Source of the DNA: an uncultured Peptococcaceae bacterium
GTDB taxonomy: Bacteria > Bacillota > Peptococcia > Peptococcales > Peptococcaceae
Length of the DNA stretch: 6,026 nucleotides
NCBI GenBank assembly: GCA_900553245.1
Contig: USCP01000123.1
Coordinates: 1 to 6,026 of the forward strand
Direction of reading: 5' to 3'
Both the position numbers and the translations under genes were made by a program. The notes beneath the pieces were generated by a model. The model was not told the DNA's origin, ran no database searches, and saw nothing but the letters and a program-made list of their open reading frames with translations. Shown piece by piece: positions 1 through 5,813 of the stretch. Numbering within the stretch: position 1 is the stretch's first letter; the number at the start of each line of letters is the position of its first letter.

Positions 1-19
1 TTAGTAAGTGATTAATTCT

Positions 20-433
20 TTATTGATATTCGCTTGACATTACACCGCTGGTCTTTTTAAGGGTAAACTGCGAAGGCAACAATGCCTGCACAGAACTTTC
101 TATAATATCATCTTGGTCAAGGCCTGCGATATACACAGGCATGGTGGGTGCAAATTCACTCATCACCTGCAAGCACGCCCCGCAAGGCACAGCGAGGGTA
201 TTGCCAATCACAGCAATGGCACAAAAGTCGCGCTTGCCGCTACTGACCGCCGCAAAAATGGCATTGCGCTCAGCGCAGGAGGTCAGACCGTAACTTGCAT
301 TTTCCACATTCGCACCATGCACCACAGTCCCATCGGCACACAACAGCGCCGCACCGACCATAAAATGCGAATAAGGCGCGTACGCATTCAAGCGTGCTTT
401 GCGCGCCTCTTCCATCAGTGTCACTTTATTCAT
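20..433 (-). CDS. cdd: Cytidine deaminase
   Basis: Encodes a 137-residue cytosolic zinc enzyme that converts cytidine and deoxycytidine to uridine and deoxyuridine in pyrimidine salvage. The length is that of the small tetrameric bacterial and Bacillus-type deaminases. Visible motifs are the substrate-binding N42-V43-E44, the CAERNA block with zinc ligand C53, catalytic E55 and R56, and PCGAC with zinc ligands C84 and C87. The family's usual PCGACRQ reads PCGACLQ here, a mild change. The ATG start overlaps the ybeY stop as ATGA (430-433), and no convincing Shine-Dalgarno precedes it, so translation is probably coupled to ybeY. In many Firmicutes a diacylglycerol/undecaprenol kinase gene (dgkA) lies between ybeY and cdd; it is absent here. 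The final 12 or so residues are not recognisable as conserved. No terminator is visible in the 19 bases after the stop, so the operon may continue off the window. Confidence 0.96.
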   Translation of the reverse strand: MNKVTLMEEARKARLNAYAPYSHFMVGAALLCADGTVVHGANVENASYGLTSCAERNAIFAAVSSGKRDFCAIAVIGNTLAVPCGACLQVMSEFAPTMPVYIAGLDQDDIIESSVQALLPSQFTLKKTSGVMSSEYQ

Positions 434-891
434 GCGCGGGTCACACCCACTGCATTTAACAAGGCTTCTTCGGCGGCACGCATTTCCGCCTTATCGTCCT
501 CTTCGATGTGGTCATAGCCTGCCAGGTGCATGAGCCCATGCACAATCAAATAGCACACCTCACGCTCTACACTATGGCCATATTCCTCGGCTTGCGCCAT
601 GGCATGCGGCACCGATAACACAATGTCGCCAAACGGCGCCAACTCGTCTTCGAAAAGCTCGATTTCATCATCGCGCTCATACATTGGAAAACTGAGCACG
701 TCGGTGGCGCGGTCAATGTCGCGGGTGTCGCGGTTAATCTCGCGGATGGTGTCGTCGTCGGTAAAAGTCAGGCCAATGATCATTTCATCGGGCAAGCCTT
801 CTTGCTCGGCATAAAGGGGCAAAATTTCATCAAGACGACGAAGCCAGCTTTCGTCAAGCTCGCCCCACTCGTTTACAATATCAAATTGCAT
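430..891 (-). CDS. ybeY: Endoribonuclease YbeY (rRNA maturation factor)
   Basis: Encodes a 153-residue single-domain metalloprotein of the UPF0054/YbeY family. The family is known for 16S rRNA 3'-end maturation and ribosome quality control in the cytoplasm. The family signature is intact: the zinc-binding H-x3-H-x5-H reads HGLMHLAGYDH, with H118, H122 and H128, preceded by the TDVLSFP motif (residues 63-69) and the FGDIVLS segment (87-93). The length is normal for the family. The ATG start is supported by an AAGGAG Shine-Dalgarno at 899-904, 7 bases upstream, which directly abuts the stop codon of pgpH. The stop overlaps the cdd start by four bases. Placement after phoH and pgpH is the standard Firmicutes context and agrees with a role in RNA metabolism. 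Confidence 0.97.
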   Translation of the reverse strand: MQFDIVNEWGELDESWLRRLDEILPLYAEQEGLPDEMIIGLTFTDDDTIREINRDTRDIDRATDVLSFPMYERDDEIELFEDELAPFGDIVLSVPHAMAQAEEYGHSVEREVCYLIVHGLMHLAGYDHIEEDDKAEMRAAEEALLNAVGVTRA

Positions 892-904
892 GTCGCATCT
901 CCTT

Positions 905-3064
905 TTATTTTAATAGGCTTTTCTTGTCCGGATACGCCACACGTTTGTGGTAAATGCTGTTAATCATCCGCATCATTTCATCGGTAATGTCGCGGATGTC
1001 ACGATAGGTCAAGTTACATTCGATGAATTGCTTGTCGTTCATCTTGTCGTTAATAAGGTTACGAATAAAACTTTCGATTTGCCCATGGGAAAGACGATTG
1101 ATGTTTGAACGCACCGCCGCTTCCACCGTATCCGCAATCATGAGAATAGCGGCTTCACGGGTTTGCGGACGCTTGCAATTATAACGGAAATCGTCCATGT
1201 TGATATCCGGGTCTAGCTTTTTCGCCTTGTGATAGAAATATCCCACCACCGTATTGCCATGGTGCTGACCAATCATATCGATGATTGGCTGCGGCAAACG
1301 CGCTTCCTTGGCCATTGCAACCCCATCCTTAACATGGGAGGTGATAATCAACGTCGAAAGGGTCGGCGCCAGATTATCGTGGGGATTCAAATAGGTCATT
1401 TGGTTTTCTGAGAAGAATTCCGGACGCTTGATTTTCCCGATGTCATGATAGTACGCAGCGGTGCGCACCAGTTGTGCATCGGCCCCAATCCGAAGGGCCG
1501 CTGCCTCGGCAAGGTTTGCCACCATCAACGAATGTTGATAGGTGCCTGCTGCCTTGTTCATCAAGTCACGCTGAAGCGGCGTGTTTGGGTCACACAGCTC
1601 CATCAAAGTCAAGGAGGTGGTGACATTAAACGCCGTTTCCAGATATGGCAGGAGCCCAATGGTGAGCATCAAGGTCAAAAAGCCGTTGCCCACACAATAT
1701 GCCAAAAGCACGAGTAAATCTCGGGTATCAAGCTCAGCCATCAACGCATAGATACAAGCCACCAAGGCCAAGCCCCCCACCGCATAGACGGCAGACATGG
1801 TCAAATCGGTGCGTCGGTGCACCACCTTGACTTGGGTCAATGCCATGAGAGAACCGGCAACATTGGCAAAGCTCACATACACGTCGTTGGTGTAGAGCCC
1901 TACCAGCACCCCCATGAGCAATGTCACAAATACCGCCTCGTCATTGCCAAGCAGAATGGCAATCATCACCGTCACTGCCGGAATCGGAATGAGGAAATTG
2001 ACCAGCTCGGAGGCATTTGGATTGGTACCAATCTGAATGGCACTAATCACAGGGAACAATACTATAATAATCGTCATTGCCACCAAAATGATGGACACAT
2101 TGCGCTGCCATTCCACACTTGATTTATGGCGACCGCGCCATTCATTGAACTTAGAAAGCCCCACAAAAAGGAGCATCATTGTCAAAAGCATCCCTAACGC
2201 AATCTTGTACGGGGAGCGTTCCTTGTTATTGGACAGGGCTTGTAGCGCGGCATACTGCTCAGCGCTGATGGTATCGCCCTTATTGACAATAACTTGATCC
2301 TTTTGGATGGTGTAAAACACCGGATCTACACTCGCCAAGATTTCCTGACGGCGTGCCTCGGTGTCCTCTTGGTTGATTTCACTGGTTGGATAAAACTTGG
2401 TGTTTTCCAAAATACGATGCACCAAGCGACGGTCCAAATCACTAAAGGCATAGGATTGGTCGACGTTTTCCAAAAGCTCTGCCTTGGCTTCATTTAATTG
2501 GCCTTCCTTTACCCCCTTGCCCATCACATTAGAGCTAATTGCCACCGCCTGACGATGCAACAGCTCAATGTGTTCAGCCGTATAGGTGGAAAGTTCCGCC
2601 CAGTCTTCGTCACTCACTTCGCTTTTTAAAAGACTGTCTAAGGCCATGCGGCGCTCTTTTTCTTCGGTCATGACCTGTTTATCATCCTTGGTTGCGGTTT
2701 TTTCGCTCACCAAGGCCTTTTGCAAATCTTCAAAGGTGCGGTCAATCGCCACCAATGAGAGATTGTTAAACTGATCCAAATTGATTTGATAGACATCCTC
2801 AAAATTATTGAGGGCCGCCTCTTTCTTGGCTTTTGTCGCTTCCGTGTCTTCATAAACCACACTGCGATCCGCGGTCACCGTACGACTGGCCACATCCCCC
2901 ACTTTCCAAAAAAGCTGTGTGGATGCAAGACCCTGAAACATCACCAAACCGATGATGACAAAGGTCACACAAACCACCACTTTATAGGAAAAAGTGCGGT
3001 GTTCCAAAAATTTATTGAACGGGCGCCATCGGCTCGTCTTTTTGTGATTCATCTCTGAGTGCAT
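905..3064 (-). CDS. pgpH: PgpH-type 7TM-HD cyclic di-AMP phosphodiesterase
   Basis: Encodes a 719-residue membrane protein of the 7TMR-HD family (YqfF/PgpH), whose members hydrolyse cyclic di-AMP to pApA. Domains in order: a short cytoplasmic N-terminus; one membrane helix (about 27-46); a large extracytoplasmic HDED sensor domain (about 47-284); seven hydrophobic helices (about 286-475); and a cytoplasmic HD domain. The HD metal residues are present: H511, H540-D541 in the YYHDIGK motif, H577, H601-H602 in GQHHG, and D645 in MIADTVEAA. A full catalytic set implies an active enzyme. The ATG start at 3064 lies 10 bases after an AAGGGAG Shine-Dalgarno (3075-3081) and gives a 53-base overlap with phoH. 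A second in-frame ATG at 3052 is possible but has no good ribosome site. Length is close to Listeria and Bacillus homologues. The gene sits between phoH and ybeY, as in most Firmicutes. Confidence 0.96.
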   Translation of the reverse strand: MHSEMNHKKTSRWRPFNKFLEHRTFSYKVVVCVTFVIIGLVMFQGLASTQLFWKVGDVASRTVTADRSVVYEDTEATKAKKEAALNNFEDVYQINLDQFNNLSLVAIDRTFEDLQKALVSEKTATKDDKQVMTEEKERRMALDSLLKSEVSDEDWAELSTYTAEHIELLHRQAVAISSNVMGKGVKEGQLNEAKAELLENVDQSYAFSDLDRRLVHRILENTKFYPTSEINQEDTEARRQEILASVDPVFYTIQKDQVIVNKGDTISAEQYAALQALSNNKERSPYKIALGMLLTMMLLFVGLSKFNEWRGRHKSSVEWQRNVSIILVAMTIIIVLFPVISAIQIGTNPNASELVNFLIPIPAVTVMIAILLGNDEAVFVTLLMGVLVGLYTNDVYVSFANVAGSLMALTQVKVVHRRTDLTMSAVYAVGGLALVACIYALMAELDTRDLLVLLAYCVGNGFLTLMLTIGLLPYLETAFNVTTSLTLMELCDPNTPLQRDLMNKAAGTYQHSLMVANLAEAAALRIGADAQLVRTAAYYHDIGKIKRPEFFSENQMTYLNPHDNLAPTLSTLIITSHVKDGVAMAKEARLPQPIIDMIGQHHGNTVVGYFYHKAKKLDPDINMDDFRYNCKRPQTREAAILMIADTVEAAVRSNINRLSHGQIESFIRNLINDKMNDKQFIECNLTYRDIRDITDEMMRMINSIYHKRVAYPDKKSLLK

Positions 3065-4028
3065 GTCGACTCATCTCCCTTGACTGAAAGCGATCGTAGG
3101 CGCGAATAATCTTCGCTACCACAGGATGACGTACCACATCCTCCGCGTCCAGCTCATAAAAACCAATCTCTTCAATATGCTGCAAAATACGATAGGCTTG
3201 TCGTAATCCCGATTGGTTGGCGTTTGGCAAGTCAATCTGTGTTAAGTCCCCGGTTACTACGGCCTTAGAACCAAAGCCGATACGGGTAAGGAACATCTTC
3301 ATCTGCTCCGGCGTGGTATTTTGCGCTTCATCCAAAATAATAAATGCATCATCTAAGGTGCGCCCACGCATATACGCAAGAGGCGCAATTTCAATAATAC
3401 CCTTTTCCAAATGGCGCTGGGCGGTTTCTTGTCCCAAGGTGTCATAGAGCCCATCATAAAGCGGGCGAAGATACGGGTCGATTTTTTCTTGTAAATCCCC
3501 CGGTAAGAAGCCCAGCTTTTCACCGGCTTCCACCGCCGGACGGGTGAGAATGATGCGCTCCACTTCTCGGCGTTTGAGCGCCAAAACAGCCATCACTACC
3601 GCCAAATAGGTTTTCCCGGTCCCTGCCGGTCCAATGCCGAAGGTGATGGTTTTTTTGCGAATCATATCGAGGTATTCTTTTTGGCCCTTGGTCTTCGGGC
3701 GAATTTGCTTACCGCGTGGGGTCATTAAAAGCACCTCGTTGAGGCCTTCCACTTCCCCTGCTGCCATTTCACGGGCAGCGGTTGTCAGCGCATAATGTAC
3801 ATCGCCTTCTTCAAGCTCACGCTCGCGCGCCAAGGTCACTAAATAATCAAACAGCGCCCGCGCCACCGCCACACTTTCCTTGCTGCCCAAAAGGGTCAAC
3901 ACATTGCCGCGTGCCACCACCTGGCAGAGCAAGTTTGCCGTGATGAGACGCAAATAGTGATCGGCAGGGCCAAAGATACGCGCTGCCAAATCATCTTCTA
4001 AGACGATTTGTTCTTTGTAATCGCTCAA
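3012..4028 (-). CDS. phoH: PhoH family P-loop ATPase
   Basis: Encodes a 338-residue PhoH/YqfU-like cytoplasmic ATPase with an N-terminal RNA-binding-like region (about 1-105) and a C-terminal P-loop domain. Visible motifs are Walker A GPAGTGKT (133-140), the PhoH-typical LTRPAVEAGE (161-170), Walker B with IILDEAQN (230-237), and the VVTGDLTQIDLP strand motif (257-268). The biochemical role is not settled; genome context with ybeY points to RNA processing. The start is TTG at 4028, chosen because AAAGGAG at 4038-4044 lies 9 bases upstream and because MSDYKEQ leads straight into the conserved region. The last 20 or so residues (after AYDRFQS) form a charged tail of low conservation that is encoded in the region overlapping pgpH. 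It is the first gene of the operon in this window, directly downstream of the promoter at 4092-4120. The yqfD gene, often found upstream of phoH in spore-formers, is not here. Confidence 0.95.
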   Translation of the reverse strand: MSDYKEQIVLEDDLAARIFGPADHYLRLITANLLCQVVARGNVLTLLGSKESVAVARALFDYLVTLARERELEEGDVHYALTTAAREMAAGEVEGLNEVLLMTPRGKQIRPKTKGQKEYLDMIRKKTITFGIGPAGTGKTYLAVVMAVLALKRREVERIILTRPAVEAGEKLGFLPGDLQEKIDPYLRPLYDGLYDTLGQETAQRHLEKGIIEIAPLAYMRGRTLDDAFIILDEAQNTTPEQMKMFLTRIGFGSKAVVTGDLTQIDLPNANQSGLRQAYRILQHIEEIGFYELDAEDVVRHPVVAKIIRAYDRFQSREMSRHALRDESQKDEPMAPVQ

Positions 4029-4037
4029 TGGTGTAAT

Positions 4038-4044
4038 CTCCTTT
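4038..4044 (-). promoter_or_regulatory. Ribosome-binding site deciding the TTG start of phoH
   Basis: Read on the minus strand, this is AAAGGAG followed by 9 bases and then TTG at 4026-4028. No ATG or GTG in frame has similar support nearby, so TTG is taken as the start. Confidence 0.85.
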
Positions 4045-4091
4045 GATAGATCCCCTCAGAGGGTTCAATTGGTGTATACATGCTCTATCCT

Positions 4092-4120
4092 ATTATACCC
4101 AATTCCCTATGGTTGGACAA
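4092..4120 (-). promoter_or_regulatory. Sigma-A-type promoter of the phoH-pgpH-ybeY-cdd operon
   Basis: On the minus strand the -35 hexamer TTGTCC (4115-4120, four of six consensus bases) is separated by exactly 17 bases from a perfect -10 hexamer TATAAT (4092-4097). Transcription should start near 4085, giving a leader of about 57 bases before the TTG start of phoH. This is the only strong promoter found in the divergent intergenic region. Confidence 0.82.
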
Positions 4121-4131
4121 TCACGAAAATC

Positions 4132-4161
4132 TTTACACAAATCTTGCAATCACAGGATAGA
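4132..4161 (+). promoter_or_regulatory. Weak candidate promoter for the rightward membrane-protein gene
   Basis: TTTACA (4132-4137) resembles a -35 element and is followed after 18 bases by GATAGA (4156-4161), a poor -10 match. An alternative pairing is TTGCAA (4145-4150) with TACCAT (4167-4172), spacing 16. Neither is convincing. The gene points away from phoH, so it needs its own promoter somewhere between 4092 and 4195, but the exact choice is uncertain. Confidence 0.3.
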
Positions 4162-4190
4162 ACCTTTACCATAGAACTACATCTTTTGAA

Positions 4191-4195
4191 AGGGG
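4191..4195 (+). promoter_or_regulatory. Ribosome-binding site deciding the TTG start at 4204
   Basis: AGGGG within GAAAGGGGAT lies 8 bases before TTG at 4204-4206. The frame stays open upstream to 4069, but that extension runs across the promoter region and has no ribosome site, so the TTG is preferred. Confidence 0.75.
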
Positions 4196-4203
4196 ATTTA
4201 CTA

Positions 4204-5097
4204 TTGTTCCGCATCATCAAGAACATTCGCAACAACGTGCGTGAGCACATCCGCTACGACCGCAGCGTCTTTATTATCTACTCGGTTCTCCGCGTTCTCA
4301 TCATTCTGGCAGGGATTCGTGCCATCTTTAACGGCAACTACAACGGCGCCGCCTACTGTCTGTTGTCACTGCTCTTGTTCCTCGTGCCTTCTCTGATGGA
4401 GCACGGCTTCTCTATTAACATTCCGCCAATGCTTGAAGGGAGCATCTACCTCTTTATCTTTGCCGCGGAAATTTTGGGCGAAGTCAACCACTTCTATGTG
4501 TCCATCCCAGGCTGGGATACCATGCTTCACACCATCAACGGCTTTCTCGCGGCGGCAGTGGGCTTTTCCACGGTAGAGCTTTTGAACCGCAACAGCAAGA
4601 ACATGAACCTCTCCCCCTTCTACCTCTCCATGGTCGCCTTCTGCTTTTCTATGACCATCGGCGTGCTCTGGGAGTTTTGGGAATTTGCGATGGACAACCT
4701 CTTTGCGATGGATATGCAAAAGGACGTCATCCTCACAAGCATCAGCTCTGTCACCCTTGACCCGGACAATGTCCAAACCTGTATTGGCATCAAAGACATT
4801 GTCGAAACCCACATTATCACCGGTGACGGCACCGTTCATGTCATCGAAGGGGGCTATCTCGATGTCGGCATTGCCGATACCATGAAGGACCTCTTCGTCA
4901 ACTTCCTCGGCGCCTTGGTCTTCTGTATCTTCGGGTATTTTATGGACAAGCGCGACATCAAAAACGGCAAAGCAAAGCGTTTCGCCGAAGACTTCATCGT
5001 AACCCGCGTCTCCGATGACGCCGACGTTGAAAACTATGCCCTCACTAACGACGACGGCTTTGCCGTTGACGAAGAGGGCGAGCACATGCAAAAGTAA
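4204..5097 (+). CDS. Multi-pass membrane protein, YjdF/DUF2238-like, function unknown
   Basis: Encodes a 297-residue integral membrane protein. Hydrophobic segments lie at about 21-43, 48-65, 78-96, 106-125, 138-161 and 227-247. Polar motifs stand out in or next to them: GWDTMLHTINGF (103-114, with D105 and H109), LWEFWEFAMD (155-164, with E157, E160 and D164), MQKD (171-174), and DTMKDLFVNFLGA (225-237, with D225, D229 and N233). This pattern recalls the YjdF/DUF2238 family, whose function is unknown. Compared with that family, the roughly 50 residues between MQKD and DTMKD look like an insertion containing a GGYLD motif. The C-terminal tail (248-297) starts basic and becomes strongly acidic, and is probably cytoplasmic. 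The start is TTG at 4204 with an AGGGG site 8 bases upstream. The gene stands alone, divergent from phoH and convergent with the ANTAR gene, so context gives no clear role. Family assignment rests on remembered motif similarity and is moderate. Confidence 0.85.
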   Translation: MFRIIKNIRNNVREHIRYDRSVFIIYSVLRVLIILAGIRAIFNGNYNGAAYCLLSLLLFLVPSLMEHGFSINIPPMLEGSIYLFIFAAEILGEVNHFYVSIPGWDTMLHTINGFLAAAVGFSTVELLNRNSKNMNLSPFYLSMVAFCFSMTIGVLWEFWEFAMDNLFAMDMQKDVILTSISSVTLDPDNVQTCIGIKDIVETHIITGDGTVHVIEGGYLDVGIADTMKDLFVNFLGALVFCIFGYFMDKRDIKNGKAKRFAEDFIVTRVSDDADVENYALTNDDGFAVDEEGEHMQK

Positions 5098-5118
5098 GTA
5101 CTCAACCCCATAAAAAAA

Positions 5119-5167
5119 CAAAAGAACACTTTGACGCCACGTTAAATGGCAACAAAGTGTTCTTTTG
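5119..5167. terminator. Bidirectional intrinsic terminator between convergent genes
   Basis: A perfect 15-base inverted repeat pairs 5119-5133 with 5153-5167 around a 19-base loop, which itself can form a 4-base inner stem (GCCA 5136-5139 with TGGC 5147-5150). Read leftward, the stem is followed at once by a run of seven T after a 3' arm ending in TTTTG, which makes a strong intrinsic terminator for the glnA-ANTAR unit. Read rightward, the uridines lie mostly within the 3' arm (TTCTTTTG) followed by CGTTTG, so termination of the membrane-protein transcript is plausible but weaker. It begins 21 bases after the membrane-protein stop and ends 21 bases before the ANTAR stop codon. Confidence 0.88.
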
Positions 5168-5188
5168 CGTTTGAGCATGTCCGCACTC

Positions 5189-5773
5189 TTATTTATAGGT
5201 TTTAATGATGTTTTCTGCCACCTCACGCTTGGAGATGCGTTCGTCCATGGCTTGTTTTTCGATATAGTGATGGGCCTCTGACTCTGTCATACTCAAACAC
5301 TCAATGAGCAACCATTTGGCACGATTGACAAGACGAATTTCTTCGATTTTTTCCTCGACCGTTGCCTGCTTTTCTTGCATTTGACGCATCCGTTCTCTGG
5401 TGGCACAAAGGATACGGAGATTTTGCGCAATCATCCGTGAGTTTGTCGGCTTCGACAAGGTGAGCACCCCATAGCCAACCACCTTTGCATAGATATCGTT
5501 AAACAGCGCGTTCTTCACAAGGAGCAATACACCGGCGCCACTGTTGGTACAAATGTCGATTGCCAGATGCATGCCAAAATCATCCGGCAGCGGAGCATTG
5601 ATGAGCACAATATCGTACGCCTTTTCCACAATGCATCGTTGCGCTTCACTGACGCTATGGAGCGTCGTCACCGGCCAATACTCCGTCATGGGGAGCAGCG
5701 GCATCACACTGTTTGTAAAGGTATCCGATGCTGTCACAATCAATACACTGTAAGTTTTTTCTTGAAAAATCAC
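5189..5773 (-). CDS. ANTAR-domain RNA-binding regulator with degenerate receiver, glutamine synthetase associated
   Basis: Encodes a 194-residue cytoplasmic regulator. Residues 1-122 have the pattern of a response-regulator receiver, about 123-150 form a charged linker likely to be a coiled coil, and about 151-194 match the ANTAR domain (A152, then ESEAHHYIEKQAMDERI at 164-180, then VAENII at 185-190). ANTAR domains bind paired small RNA hairpins and stop terminators forming. The receiver looks non-phosphorylatable: the usual aspartate is N59 (in VLINAPLPDDFG), and the acidic pair after strand 1 is replaced (LIVTAS), although the late lysine K108 (LSKP) remains. The gene follows the glutamine synthetase gene by 40 bases on the same strand. 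This resembles the glnA-nitR pair of clostridia, so it probably antiterminates glnA in response to nitrogen supply. The start is GTG at 5773 with AAAGGAGG (5781-5788) 7 bases upstream. The stop precedes a strong terminator. Confidence 0.9.
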   Translation of the reverse strand: MIFQEKTYSVLIVTASDTFTNSVMPLLPMTEYWPVTTLHSVSEAQRCIVEKAYDIVLINAPLPDDFGMHLAIDICTNSGAGVLLLVKNALFNDIYAKVVGYGVLTLSKPTNSRMIAQNLRILCATRERMRQMQEKQATVEEKIEEIRLVNRAKWLLIECLSMTESEAHHYIEKQAMDERISKREVAENIIKTYK

Positions 5774-5797
5774 ACGCTCCCCTCCTTTCCTGAGCGT
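5774..5797 (-). promoter_or_regulatory. Ribosome-binding site of the ANTAR gene, displayed in a hairpin loop
   Basis: On the minus strand ACGCTC (5792-5797) can pair with GAGCGT (5774-5779), enclosing a 12-base loop that holds AAAGGAGG (5781-5788). The stem ends exactly at the GTG start codon (5771-5773), and two further G-U pairs could extend it over the start codon. The ribosome site is clear; the hairpin is a prediction by eye. Confidence 0.6.
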
Positions 5798-5813
5798 ACA
5801 GCAGCCCCTTCAA

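Noticed and set aside
1..19. Possible end or start of another gene at the left edge
   Set aside because: Nineteen bases are too few to support a call; no ribosome site or recognisable coding was seen.
113..517. Plus-strand open frame of 134 codons over cdd and ybeY
   Set aside because: It is antisense to two clearly conserved genes and its translation shows no domain.
4053..4063. Small inverted repeat CCCTC-A-GAGGG in the phoH leader
   Set aside because: Only about four base pairs can form with a realistic loop and there is no following T-run, so it is neither a terminator nor a recognisable riboswitch.
4069..4203. Possible 45-residue N-terminal extension of the membrane protein
   Set aside because: It would run through the phoH promoter and the likely promoter of the gene itself, the ATG at 4079 region and GTG at 4069 lack a Shine-Dalgarno, and the TTG at 4204 has a good one.
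4366..5226. A 286-codon open frame on the minus strand opposite the membrane-protein gene
   Set aside because: It is the antisense of a well-supported coding frame, crosses the terminator, overlaps the end of the ANTAR gene, has no clear ribosome site, and its translation resembles no family I know.
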